From assembly GCA_002421005.1 (NCBI GenBank), contig DIJC01000004.1:434001-498000 (forward strand): a stretch of 64,000 nucleotides of DNA. The letters run 5' to 3'. Made by a program: the position numbers and the translations under genes. Positions 25,072-33,297 of the stretch are shown here, in pieces. The notes under the pieces are model-generated. The model saw only the letters and a program-made list of their open reading frames with translations, searched no databases and was not told where the DNA came from. The DNA is from Enterobacteriaceae bacterium UBA5654. Its GTDB lineage: Bacteria; Pseudomonadota; Gammaproteobacteria; Enterobacterales; Enterobacteriaceae. The first letter of the stretch is position 1. Every line of letters starts with the position of its first letter.

Positions 25072-27063
25072 ATGAAAGACGAGCCGGAAAATAATTTACT
25101 GTACCGTTACACAGGAAGCAGCAGTCCGCGATGGCGCTTTAAAGCCAATAGCAACACGCTTTTTCTCACGCCGAATGAAGGCGCTTCCCTGACCCAGATC
25201 GTCACCCTCACCCCCGAACAGGCGGCGCGGATCCGTGAGCTAAGCGTTATCACCTCCAGCCTGAAAATGACGCTGAATATCTATGAATGCGAAGTGCCGA
25301 TCCATTTAGTGGGCCGCAAGATCAGCGCCGATGAATGGGCCGGAACAACCTCCGCCTGGAATGATACCTCGTCGGTCGCCCGCGACCTGGCGCAAAGCCT
25401 CTCCTTTGCCGAACAGGTGGTTTCCGAAGCCAATTCCGTTATCGTTATTCTCGATCGTCACGGCAATATTCAGCGCTTTAACCGACTTAGCGAGGAGTAT
25501 GCCGGGAAAAAAGAACATGAAGTGATTGGTCAGAGTATTTTCAATTTATTTATGACGCCGGGCGAAGCCAATGCCTCCAGAGAATATATCAACGATTTTT
25601 TCACTAATGGCAGCTCCTATGAAGTGGAACGCTGGATCAACACCCGCAAAGGGCAGCGGCTGTTTCTTTTTCGCAATAAATTCGTCCACAGCGGCAGCGG
25701 TAAAAACGAAATATTTTTGATCTGTTCCGGTACGGATATTACCGAAGAACGGCGCGCGCAGGAGCATTTACGGGTGCTGGCTAATACTGATACGGTGACC
25801 GGTTTACCCAATCGCAATGCGATTCAGGAACTGATTTCCGATGCCATCGACAGCCGGGGCGAAAATCAGGTAGGCATCGTTTATCTGGATCTCGATAACT
25901 TCAAAAAAATAAACGATGCCTATGGGCATATGTTTGGCGATCGTCTGCTTCAGGCCGTATCGCTGGCGATTTTAAGCTGTCTGGAAGAGGAGCAGGTCCT
26001 CGCCCGTCTCGGCGGGGATGAGTTTATTGTGCTTGCCCCGCAGACCACGCAAAGCAAGCTGGAAGCGATGTCTTCGCGCATTCTGCAACAGCTTCAGCAG
26101 CCTTTCCGTATTGGTCTGATTGAGGTATATACCAGCTGTTCGCTGGGGATCGCCATTGCGCCGCAGCACGGTGAAGATCGCGAGAGCGTGATCCGCAATG
26201 CCGACACCGCTATGTACACCGCCAAAGAAAACGGGCGCGGCAAATTCTGCGTATTCGCCCCGGAAATGAATCAGCGGGTGTTTGAATATTTATGGCTGGA
26301 CACCAACCTGCGTAAAGCGCTGGAAAAGCTGCAACTTCATATTCACTATCAGCCGAAAATAGACTGGGATGGCGAGGTGCATAGCCTCGAAGCGCTGGTG
26401 CGTTGGCAATCACCGGAGCGCGGGCTGATCCCGCCGCAGGAGTTCATTGCCTATGCCGAGGAGTCCGGGCTGATCGTCCCGCTCGGTCGCTGGGTGATGA
26501 TGGAAGTGGTACGCCAGGTCGCAAAATGGCGTGATGAAGGCATTCAGTTGCGCGTTGCGGTCAACGTCTCCGCCCGCCAGCTTGCTGACCAGACTATTTT
26601 TAGCGATTTAACCCAGGTGCTGAAAGAATTCCATTTTGACGATTGCCCGATTGACGTCGAACTGACCGAAAGCTGTCTGATTGATAATGCCGAGCAGGCG
26701 CAGTCATTGATCCAGCAATTTAGCCAGCTTGGGGCGCAAATCCATCTGGATGATTTTGGCACCGGGTATTCGTCTCTCTCCCAGCTGGCGCGTTTTCCGA
26801 TCAATGCCATTAAGCTCGATCAGAGCTTTGTGCGCGATGTCCATAAGCAGGCGGTTTCGCAATCGCTGGTCAGGGCCATTATTGCCTTTGCCCAGGCGCT
26901 TCATCTGCGGGTTATTGCGGAAGGCGTGGAAACCAAAAAAGAGGATGCCTTTTTAACCCGCAACGGCGTCAATGAACGGCAGGGATTTTTATTTGCCCGC
27001 CCGATGCCAGCGGACGTTTTCGAGCAGTGGTATCGCGAATATCAGTCGCGCACCAGCCATTAA
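25072..27063 (+). CDS. pdeR: cyclic di-GMP phosphodiesterase PdeR (Gmr)
   Basis: Tri-domain signalling protein of 663 residues. After an N-terminal region comes a PAS domain (about 115-235), a GGDEF domain with intact ARLGGDEF near residue 313, and an EAL domain beginning EALVRWQSPERG near residue 439 with DDFGTGYSSL and QSFVRD further on. E. coli PdeR degrades c-di-GMP and acts as a trigger enzyme controlling DgcM, MlrA and curli. E. coli has Pro before GGDEF (RPGGDEF) where this protein has Leu. The ATG at 25072 follows GAGAGGG; an ATG at 25057 would add five residues. Confidence 0.94.
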   Translation: MKDEPENNLLYRYTGSSSPRWRFKANSNTLFLTPNEGASLTQIVTLTPEQAARIRELSVITSSLKMTLNIYECEVPIHLVGRKISADEWAGTTSAWNDTSSVARDLAQSLSFAEQVVSEANSVIVILDRHGNIQRFNRLSEEYAGKKEHEVIGQSIFNLFMTPGEANASREYINDFFTNGSSYEVERWINTRKGQRLFLFRNKFVHSGSGKNEIFLICSGTDITEERRAQEHLRVLANTDTVTGLPNRNAIQELISDAIDSRGENQVGIVYLDLDNFKKINDAYGHMFGDRLLQAVSLAILSCLEEEQVLARLGGDEFIVLAPQTTQSKLEAMSSRILQQLQQPFRIGLIEVYTSCSLGIAIAPQHGEDRESVIRNADTAMYTAKENGRGKFCVFAPEMNQRVFEYLWLDTNLRKALEKLQLHIHYQPKIDWDGEVHSLEALVRWQSPERGLIPPQEFIAYAEESGLIVPLGRWVMMEVVRQVAKWRDEGIQLRVAVNVSARQLADQTIFSDLTQVLKEFHFDDCPIDVELTESCLIDNAEQAQSLIQQFSQLGAQIHLDDFGTGYSSLSQLARFPINAIKLDQSFVRDVHKQAVSQSLVRAIIAFAQALHLRVIAEGVETKKEDAFLTRNGVNERQGFLFARPMPADVFEQWYREYQSRTSH

Positions 27064-27214
27064 TTGATTGCCATAAAAACCAGCAGGTTGCTGCATCGTG
27101 CCGCAATCGTGCTTTTGCACTGGCGCTATTTTCAATTGCTTATTTTTTACTTCTCTTTTATCGCTAATTTTAGGATGATTGAATGCCTTCAATTTTCGAT
27201 CAAAGGATAACAAC

Positions 27215-27397
27215 GTGTCCAACCTCAACCCGCACATTTTGGCACAGCGCATTGATACCGTGCTGGATATTCTGGTCGCTGGCGATTACCACTCTGCTAT
27301 CCATAATCTCGAAATCCTTAAGGCTGAACTGCTTGAGCAAGCGGACCACGAACGCCCTGCTGAACCCGGCAAGCCGAAGTCGCCCTGGGAAATCTGA
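27215..27397 (+). CDS. yciZ: small conserved protein YciZ (DUF2526)
   Basis: Protein of 60 residues matching E. coli YciZ (57) through the conserved core RIDTVLDILVAGDYHSAIHNLEILKAELL and the C-terminal PKSPWEI. The start is a GTG at 27215 with AAAGGA seven bases upstream; the ATG at 27179 would add residues with no family support. Its function is unknown. It sits between pdeR and yciT in the conserved order. Confidence 0.88.
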   Translation: MSNLNPHILAQRIDTVLDILVAGDYHSAIHNLEILKAELLEQADHERPAEPGKPKSPWEI

Positions 27398-27448
27398 TAC
27401 CAGGCCGCTCGTGACATCTTAAATGACAAGGGACGTGACGTTACGACT

Positions 27449-28198
27449 ATGAATCCCCGACAGCATAATATTATTCAGATGGTGACCGACAACGGGCGCA
27501 TGAGCGTGGTTGAACTGGCGAAAATCTGTAAAGTTTCTGAAGTCACTATCCGCCAGGATTTAACGACGCTGGAAAAGCAAAGCTATTTACGCCGTCAGCA
27601 CGGTTTCGCGGTACCGCTGGACAGCGATAATGTCGAAACGCGGATGCTCGATAATTTTTCTATTAAGCAAAAAATTGCGGAATTTGCCGCCACGCTGGTT
27701 GAGCCGGGCGAAACCGTTTTTATTGAAAACGGCAGTTGTAATGCCCTACTCGCCCGGCACCTCGCGGAGACCAAAGCAACCACTATTGTGACGGTTAGTA
27801 GCTACATCGCCCATTTGTTAAAAGACAGCCCCGGTGAAGTGATTTTACTCGGCGGTATTTATCAGAAAAAAAGCGAGAGTATGGTTGGCCCGCTGACCCG
27901 CTTTTATGCGCGGGACGTGCATTTTACTAAAGCATTTATCGGCATTGATGGCTGGCAGCCGCAAACCGGCTTTACCGGCCGCGACATGATGCGCGTTGAC
28001 GTGGTGAACTGTATTCTGGAAAAAGGGTGCGAGACCATTATCCTCACCGATAGCAGCAAATTTGGCGCCGTTCATCCCTATCCTTTTAGCCCGGCCAGCG
28101 CGTTGAATCACATCATTACCGACGGCGCTTTACGCGAAGAATTCGCGCTTACGCTTAAGCAGTCGCGTATTAAAATAGATATCGTGAATCATTCCTGA
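27449..28198 (+). CDS. yciT: DeoR-family transcriptional regulator YciT
   Basis: DeoR-family protein of 249 residues, as in E. coli YciT. An N-terminal winged helix-turn-helix (NGRMSVVELAKICKVSEVTIRQDLTTLEKQSYLRRQHGFA) is followed by the sugar-phosphate sensor domain with the ribose-isomerase-like motifs ETVFIENGSC and TDSSKFG. In E. coli it has been linked to osmolarity control. A hairpin without T-run follows at 28207-28224. Confidence 0.93.
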   Translation: MNPRQHNIIQMVTDNGRMSVVELAKICKVSEVTIRQDLTTLEKQSYLRRQHGFAVPLDSDNVETRMLDNFSIKQKIAEFAATLVEPGETVFIENGSCNALLARHLAETKATTIVTVSSYIAHLLKDSPGEVILLGGIYQKKSESMVGPLTRFYARDVHFTKAFIGIDGWQPQTGFTGRDMMRVDVVNCILEKGCETIILTDSSKFGAVHPYPFSPASALNHIITDGALREEFALTLKQSRIKIDIVNHS

Positions 28199-28206
28199 TC
28201 TTACTG

Positions 28207-28224
28207 GCCCGCTTCATAGCGGGC
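28207..28224. other. hairpin after yciT
   Basis: GCCCGCT and AGCGGGC form a perfect 7-bp stem with a four-base loop nine bases after the yciT stop. The downstream bases are TGGTGCTCTTC, so it is a weak terminator at best. Confidence 0.5.
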
Positions 28225-28399
28225 TGGTGCTCTTCTCTGAGATTTATCCTGGCATTTAATTAAGAGTTTTTACCTGTCTGTTCAAAGGGAAAGACCTAAA
28301 ATTACTTTAACGAAACGACAGGCCAGAACTATCACCTGCGTGATTTTTTTACACCTGCACAACAATACTCATGGACGCCTCCAATAAGATAGCGACCAG

Positions 28400-28406
28400 C
28401 TATACT
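28400..28406 (+). promoter_or_regulatory. osmB promoter -10, sigma-S type
   Basis: CTATACT, the preferred -10 of RpoS promoters (C at -13), lies about 45 bases before osmB. E. coli osmB is induced by osmotic stress and stationary phase from a sigma-S promoter, so the match is in keeping. No clear -35 is needed. Confidence 0.5.
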
Positions 28407-28451
28407 TATAGGGAAATTCTTCCATGAATCAATTATTCAGGAGAAGGTATG

Positions 28452-28670
28452 ATGAACTTAACGAGTAAAAAAATGGCAGTTGCTGTTCTGGCCGTCACTC
28501 TGGCAATGTCTCTGAGCGCCTGTTCTAACTGGTCTAAACGCGACCGTAATACCGCACTGGGTGCGGGTGCGGGTGCTATCGGTGGTGCGGTGCTGTCTGA
28601 CGGCAGCGCGCTGGGTACGCTGGGCGGCGCTGCGGTTGGTGGTGTAATCGGTCATCAGGTGAGCAAATAA
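28452..28670 (+). CDS. osmB: osmotically inducible lipoprotein OsmB
   Basis: Outer-membrane lipoprotein of 72 residues, the E. coli length. The signal peptide ends in LSAC with lipidated Cys24 followed by Ser, which directs it to the outer membrane. The mature part is a glycine-zipper segment (ALGAGAGAIGGAVLSDGSALGTLGGAAVGGVIG) typical of SlyB/OsmB proteins. Two adjacent ATGs (28449 and 28452) are possible; the second matches the E. coli length. Confidence 0.95.
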   Translation: MNLTSKKMAVAVLAVTLAMSLSACSNWSKRDRNTALGAGAGAIGGAVLSDGSALGTLGGAAVGGVIGHQVSK

Positions 28671-28728
28671 CCTTCTCCTGAACATTTCAGGAATGCGTTA
28701 TTTATCTCTAAATAATGCACAAACTCTT

Positions 28729-28762
28729 CGAGCCACGGTTATTCCGTGGCTCGATTTTATTT
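28729..28762. terminator. terminator between osmB and yciH
   Basis: CGAGCCACGG and CCGTGGCTCG form a perfect 10-bp stem with a five-base loop, followed by ATTTTATTT on the plus strand. It ends osmB transcription and lies just past the stop of the convergent yciH. Confidence 0.88.
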
Positions 28763-29087
28763 AACCACCCGCCAGTTTGACTTTCATTCCTTTTGCTTCG
28801 AGCAGAGATTTTATCAGGTCGCGTTTATCGCCCTGGATCTCGATGACCCCGTCTTTCACTGCGCCTCCGCAGCCGCATTTCTTTTTCAGCTCCGCAGCCA
28901 GTTTGGTCAGGGTGGCATCATCGCCATCAATGCCGGTGATCAGGCAGACGCCCTTACCTTTGCGTCCGCTGGTCTGGCGCTGAATGCGCACAATGCCGTC
29001 GCCTTTCGGACGCTCTGGCGCAACGTCAGGTTCGTGAATACGCCCGGTCTCTGTGGAATACACCAGACGTGAACTGGAATCGTTCAT
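28761..29087 (-). CDS. yciH: YciH, eIF1/SUI1-like translation factor
   Basis: Protein of 108 residues with a C-terminal SUI1 domain (GKGVCLITGIDGDDATLTKLAAELKKKCGCGGAVKDGVIEIQGD), the bacterial homologue of eukaryotic initiation factor 1. E. coli YciH binds the 30S subunit and can affect start-site fidelity, though it is not essential. Its ATG overlaps the pyrF stop by one base, so the two are co-translated. Confidence 0.94.
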   Translation of the reverse strand: MNDSSSRLVYSTETGRIHEPDVAPERPKGDGIVRIQRQTSGRKGKGVCLITGIDGDDATLTKLAAELKKKCGCGGAVKDGVIEIQGDKRDLIKSLLEAKGMKVKLAGG

Positions 29088-29824
29088 TATGCCTCCTTAT
29101 GCAGGGCTGCGTTGAGGGTACGTAAGGTCAGAAGTGGGTCGGCGGACTGGGTAATTGGGCGACCGATCACCATGTAATCGACGCCAGCGGCCTGCGCCTG
29201 CTCCGGCGTCATAATGCGTCGCTGATCGCCCGCTTCACTCCCGGCCGGACGAATACCCGGCGTAATCAGTTTAAACGCGCTCCCCAGCTCCTGCTTAAAG
29301 CGCATGGCTTCCTGGGCGGAACAGACCACGCCATCCAGACCACACTGCTGCGTCAGACGGGCAAGCTGCGCAGCATAATCAGAAGGTGACAACGTCACGC
29401 CAAGGTCGGCGAGATCGCTACTTTCCATACTGGTCAGTACGGTCACCGCAATCAGCAGCGGCGCATCATCACCAAACGGCACCAGCGCCTCACGCGCGGC
29501 GTTCATCATCCGCGCCCCACCCGTCGCGTGTACGTTCACCATCCACACGCCGAGATCTGCGGCGGCGGCTACCGCGCGGGCGGTGGTGTTCGGAATATCA
29601 TGAAATTTCAGATCCAGAAAGACGCCAAAGCCACGCTGCTGAAGATCGCGCACCAGCTGTGGCCCGTAGCGGGTAAACATTTCTTTCCCGACCTTCAGGC
29701 GGCAATCCTGCGGATCGATACGGTCCACAAAGGCCAGCGCGTTATCGCGGTTATCATAATCAAGGGCAACCACAATGGGAGAATGTGTCGTTGGGCGTAC
29801 AGAGGATATAGCTGAAGACGTCAT
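29087..29824 (-). CDS. pyrF: orotidine 5'-phosphate decarboxylase
   Basis: TIM-barrel enzyme of 245 residues, the E. coli length, making UMP from OMP in the last step of pyrimidine synthesis. The catalytic network is intact: Lys44 (LKVGKEMF) and Asp71-x-Lys73-x2-Asp76 (DLKFHDIPNT). The C-terminal phosphate loop reads VIGRPITQS. The ATG at 29824 is chosen for the family N terminus; an upstream ATG at 29860 adds 12 unsupported residues. Confidence 0.96.
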   Translation of the reverse strand: MTSSAISSVRPTTHSPIVVALDYDNRDNALAFVDRIDPQDCRLKVGKEMFTRYGPQLVRDLQQRGFGVFLDLKFHDIPNTTARAVAAAADLGVWMVNVHATGGARMMNAAREALVPFGDDAPLLIAVTVLTSMESSDLADLGVTLSPSDYAAQLARLTQQCGLDGVVCSAQEAMRFKQELGSAFKLITPGIRPAGSEAGDQRRIMTPEQAQAAGVDYMVIGRPITQSADPLLTLRTLNAALHKEA

Positions 29825-30006
29825 GACCGAACCTTCTGATGATGGCGCGCTGGGGCGCAAAAAAGGTAAACGGCGAGCATTCTACCCGCGAAAGCAAGAA
29901 ATTGACAGGTTGCATTTTCCCCTGCCAGGCGAAGTTTCCCGGTGGTCTGCGTCAGGGTGAGAACTCATTCATTAGGATGTTGTAACTAAAGTGGCACTTT
30001 TTTTAA

Positions 30007-31176
30007 TTATTGTCCGTCAAGGCCGCGAATTGGCTTCACGGTTGACCAGGCGCGGCACGACGGGCAGTGCCAGTACAGCGTATAGGCGGTAAAACCACAC
30101 TTCTGACAGCGGAAGCGCGGTTTGCTGCGCACCTGCTCGCCGACCATATCGCGCAGTACCATCAGGCTCTCTTTTGCCCGCCCTTCTTCCGCTTCATTAA
30201 GGTGGTAGTCCATTAGCTTATGGAACACGCGCATTGTCGGATGCTGCTGGAGCTGGCGGGTAATATAGATCTGCGCATTCTCCTGCCCTTCACGCTGCTC
30301 GACGATATTTGCCAGCATCAGTTCCGCTGTAGCGCCGACGTTTTCTTCCACGCAGCGGCGTAAAAAATCCGCCCATTCATCATTTTTACCCAGTTGCTGA
30401 TAGCAGGTTTGCAGCATATCCAGTGTTTCGCTGACCAGTTCTTTGTCCTGGTCGATCACCCGCAGCAGGCTTTCTACCGCCTTTGCGTAGTCACCTTTCG
30501 CCATCAGCACACGACCCATCATGATGGAGATCCGCGCGCTGTTACGATCGGCCGCCGCCCCTTTTTTCAGCAGCGACATGGCTTTGTCCATGTCATCGTT
30601 GCCCATCTGCTGGAGCGCCAGTTCACAGTAGAAATGAGCAATTTCACCGCGATGCTTTTCTTTGCCGAGCTTCACCAACCGCTCTGCCACTTCAATGGCT
30701 TTTTGCCAGTCGCTGGTCGCCTGGGCAATTTGCAGCAGTTGCTGAAGCGCGCTGACGCGGAAATCGGTTTCATCCACCAGTTGGCTGAACATATCTTCGG
30801 CGCGGTCGTACATGCCCGCCGCCATATAGTCACGGCCAAGCTGCTGTACCGCCAGGAGGCGCTGATCGTAAGTCAACGAGGCGCTTTCCATCAGCGTCTG
30901 GTGAATACGAATGGCGCGATCGACTTCGCCGCGAGAGCGAAACAGGTTTCCGAGGGTGAGATGGGCCTCGACGGTGCCGGTATCCTCTTTCAACATATCG
31001 AGGAACAGATCCACCGCCTTATCCTGTTGGTTGCTTAACAGGAAGTTGACGCCGGTGACGTAATCACGCGACAGGCGACTCGCTTCTTCCTGTTTGGTCT
31101 GTTGTGCACTTCTGCGCCCCATGTACCACCCATAGGCAGCCGCAACGGGTAAAAGCAGAAACAACAACTCCAGCAT
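30007..31176 (-). CDS. lapB: lipopolysaccharide assembly protein B
   Basis: Inner-membrane protein of 389 residues. A single N-terminal anchor (MLELLFLLLPVAAAYGWYMGRRS) is followed by nine or so cytoplasmic TPR repeats and a rubredoxin-type zinc domain with Cys357, Cys360, Cys371 and Cys374 (CQKCGFTAYTLYWHCPSC). LapB presents LpxC to the protease FtsH and so limits lipid A synthesis. It follows lapA by six bases and is co-transcribed with it. Confidence 0.96.
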   Translation of the reverse strand: MLELLFLLLPVAAAYGWYMGRRSAQQTKQEEASRLSRDYVTGVNFLLSNQQDKAVDLFLDMLKEDTGTVEAHLTLGNLFRSRGEVDRAIRIHQTLMESASLTYDQRLLAVQQLGRDYMAAGMYDRAEDMFSQLVDETDFRVSALQQLLQIAQATSDWQKAIEVAERLVKLGKEKHRGEIAHFYCELALQQMGNDDMDKAMSLLKKGAAADRNSARISIMMGRVLMAKGDYAKAVESLLRVIDQDKELVSETLDMLQTCYQQLGKNDEWADFLRRCVEENVGATAELMLANIVEQREGQENAQIYITRQLQQHPTMRVFHKLMDYHLNEAEEGRAKESLMVLRDMVGEQVRSKPRFRCQKCGFTAYTLYWHCPSCRAWSTVKPIRGLDGQ

Positions 31177-31182
31177 AAATGT

Positions 31183-31491
31183 TTATTCCTTCACGACCGG
31201 AACGCCCGGATCTGTTGGCTCTGGCGTAACCAGCGTATTCTGGCTTTCCAGCCGTTTAATTTTCCGTTGTGCATACATCAGCGAAACGCGAAGGCGCAGC
31301 CAGAACAGGCCGCAGATTAACCAGCCGATAGCGAAGCCCGCAGCAAACAGGGTTGCAAGCAGCGTGGAGATGCGGAAATCGCCCTGCGCCAGCAGATAAT
31401 TGAACGTCACGACCTGGTCATTTTGCGCACCTAACGTGACGGAGATGACGAAAATCGCGAATACCAATAAGAAAATGAGTAAATATTTCAC
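31183..31491 (-). CDS. lapA: lipopolysaccharide assembly protein A
   Basis: Inner-membrane protein of 102 residues, the E. coli length, with two transmembrane helices (YLLIFLLVFAIFVISVTLGAQ and LLATLFAAGFAIGWLICGLFWLRLRVSL) and a cytoplasmic coiled-coil tail. It works with LapB in balancing LPS and phospholipid synthesis. The start is a GTG at 31491 with GGAAG just upstream; the ATG-initiated frame from 31527 is longer than the family. Confidence 0.92.
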   Translation of the reverse strand: MKYLLIFLLVFAIFVISVTLGAQNDQVVTFNYLLAQGDFRISTLLATLFAAGFAIGWLICGLFWLRLRVSLMYAQRKIKRLESQNTLVTPEPTDPGVPVVKE

Positions 31492-31566
31492 ATTACTTCC
31501 CGTTATGTGGCGTGAGCGTAAATACACAACATCAAGAAAAACAGGTCACATTGAGAACGCTTTGAT

Positions 31567-31592
31567 GATGCGGTGTATAAATCGTATTCAAC
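31567..31592 (-). promoter_or_regulatory. possible sigma-32 promoter of lapAB
   Basis: On the minus strand GTTGAA is followed after 13 bases by CCGCATC, similar to the heat-shock consensus CTTGAA-N13-17-CCCCATNT. E. coli lapAB is under RpoH control, which makes this site credible. It lies about 75 bases before the lapA start. Confidence 0.4.
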
Positions 31593-31699
31593 CTGGCTCG
31601 TCCAGCCTTATAAAGTACCATTTTCGTGCTACAGACGAAATGGAAAAGCGTCACGCCCTCGCTGGATTTAAGGGCGATCGGATAGAATTTCAACCCCGG

Positions 31700-32464
31700 C
31701 TAGCGTTTCTGCTCGCGTTCCCGGATATCCCGCGCTTCTTCCCCCGGCGGCGTCAGTGGACCACAGATGCGCTGCGCCAGCCAGACGGCGAAAGTCACCA
31801 GCAGCCAGGATATCAGCGTCGCGACCACCAGATCGCGCGGCCAGTGCATTCCCAGCAGCATCCGGCTGCCCATCACCGCCGTTGCCCACACCAGCAACAC
31901 TGCAATAGTGACCCGACGGCGACGCGGCCAGAGCAGCCCTACACCCAGCAAAGCCCAGCTAGCGGCAAACAGCGTATGGCCTGACGGAAAAGCAAATCCG
32001 GTCTCTTTTTGCCAGTGTTTACGTAAAAATTTCGGGATATGATCCTCTTCGGTCAGCAGCTCCTTGACCAGATGCCCGCGCTCCTTACGTTGTAAAGTGT
32101 AGAACTCATCCACCGGAATATGATGAGATTTTTCCAGCCAGAGGACGAAAGGACGCGGCTCCTGCACCTGCTGCTTTACCCACGATTTTGCCCCCTGCCC
32201 AACAAGAATTGCGCCGCCCAGAATCGCGAACAGCATAATCGCCGGGCGCAGACGAAAGCGCAGGCACCAGAGAAACCAACCGCAAAGCACGACGTGAGTG
32301 ATGATCCCCCAGGGTTGCGTCACCGTTTCGGTCACCCAGTAAAGTGATTTTAGCCACCAGCTATCCATTCCTGGCTCCCATCGCCACCCGGAAATCCATA
32401 CCGCAACAGGCATGATAAGAAGTAAGGCTGCGCCTGCTGAAGTACGCCTGGCGATAGAAAACAT
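31700..32464 (-). CDS. pgpB: phosphatidylglycerophosphatase B
   Basis: Integral membrane PAP2-family phosphatase of 254 residues, as in E. coli. The three family motifs are present: KQQVQEPRP, PSGH (FAFPSGHTLF) and the SR-x5-H-x3-D type block (SRMLLGMHWPRDLVV). It dephosphorylates phosphatidylglycerol phosphate and recycles undecaprenyl pyrophosphate at the periplasmic face. Six hydrophobic segments can be counted. Confidence 0.95.
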   Translation of the reverse strand: MFSIARRTSAGAALLLIMPVAVWISGWRWEPGMDSWWLKSLYWVTETVTQPWGIITHVVLCGWFLWCLRFRLRPAIMLFAILGGAILVGQGAKSWVKQQVQEPRPFVLWLEKSHHIPVDEFYTLQRKERGHLVKELLTEEDHIPKFLRKHWQKETGFAFPSGHTLFAASWALLGVGLLWPRRRRVTIAVLLVWATAVMGSRMLLGMHWPRDLVVATLISWLLVTFAVWLAQRICGPLTPPGEEARDIREREQKR

Positions 32465-32647
32465 AGTTTTTCCTTTTTAAATATGGCCTCTCAAATCATA
32501 ACTGAATTTCAGCGATGCGGCACTCAACGCATCGCTGTTCGCTTAATGTGCGCTCAAATCCCGGTTATTAGGAGAAGTTGAAAACATTGTGGCAAAATAG
32601 CCACATACAGAAGGCACAATGCGTGCCCGCATACTCTGGAGAATCAC

Positions 32648-33238
32648 ATGCAGCTTAAACGTGTGGCAGAAGCCAAACTGCCAACCCCCTGGGGCGATTT
32701 CCTGATGGTGGGATTTGAAGAACTGGCAACCGGACAGGATCACGTAGCCCTGGTTTATGGCGATATTTCCGGGCCGACCCCGGTTCTCGCGCGCGTGCAT
32801 TCCGAATGCCTGACCGGTGACGCCCTGTTCAGTTTACGCTGTGACTGCGGCTTCCAGCTTGAAGCGGCGCTGTCCCACATTGCGGAGGAAGGTCGCGGTG
32901 TGCTGCTTTATCATCGTCAGGAAGGCCGTAATATTGGGCTGCTGAATAAAATCCGCGCCTATGCCCTTCAGGATCAGGGTTACGACACGGTTGAAGCCAA
33001 CCACCAACTGGGTTTTGCCGCCGATGAGCGCGACTTCACGCTGTGTGCCGATATGTTCAAACTGCTGGGCGTGGATGAAGTCCGTCTGCTGACCAATAAC
33101 CCGCTGAAAGTTGAAGTGCTGACCGAAGCCGGAATTAACATCGTGGAGCGCGTGCCGCTGATCGTCGGGCGCAATCCCAAAAACGAACACTACCTTGATA
33201 CCAAAGCCGAAAAAATGGGTCATTTGCTGGGCAAATGA
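32648..33238 (+). CDS. ribA: GTP cyclohydrolase II
   Basis: First enzyme of riboflavin synthesis, 196 residues as in E. coli. The zinc ligands Cys54, Cys65 and Cys67 (ECLTGDALFSLRCDCGFQ) and the catalytic block YHRQEGRNIGLLNKI are present, with the GTP-binding segment DERDFTLCADMFKLLGVDEVRLLTNNP. It is divergent from pgpB. A perfect dyad TGTGGC-N6-GCCACA lies about 45 bases upstream of the start (32588-32605) and could be a regulator site. Confidence 0.97.
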   Translation: MQLKRVAEAKLPTPWGDFLMVGFEELATGQDHVALVYGDISGPTPVLARVHSECLTGDALFSLRCDCGFQLEAALSHIAEEGRGVLLYHRQEGRNIGLLNKIRAYALQDQGYDTVEANHQLGFAADERDFTLCADMFKLLGVDEVRLLTNNPLKVEVLTEAGINIVERVPLIVGRNPKNEHYLDTKAEKMGHLLGK

Positions 33239-33252
33239 CCCCCTCTCGCGAA

Positions 33253-33272
33253 CCCTCTCCCGCCGGAGAGGG
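33253..33272. repeat. hairpin between ribA and acnA, repeat-like
   Basis: CCCTCTCC and GGAGAGGG form a perfect 8-bp stem with a four-base loop, preceded by a second CCCTCTC copy. Such CCCTCTCCC/GGAGAGGG units are common intergenic repeats in enteric genomes and often lie between convergent genes, as here. The bases after the stem (TGCCTTTC) give only weak terminator character. Confidence 0.6.
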
Positions 33273-33297
33273 TGCCTTTCCTGACGCGCTGAAGCCA

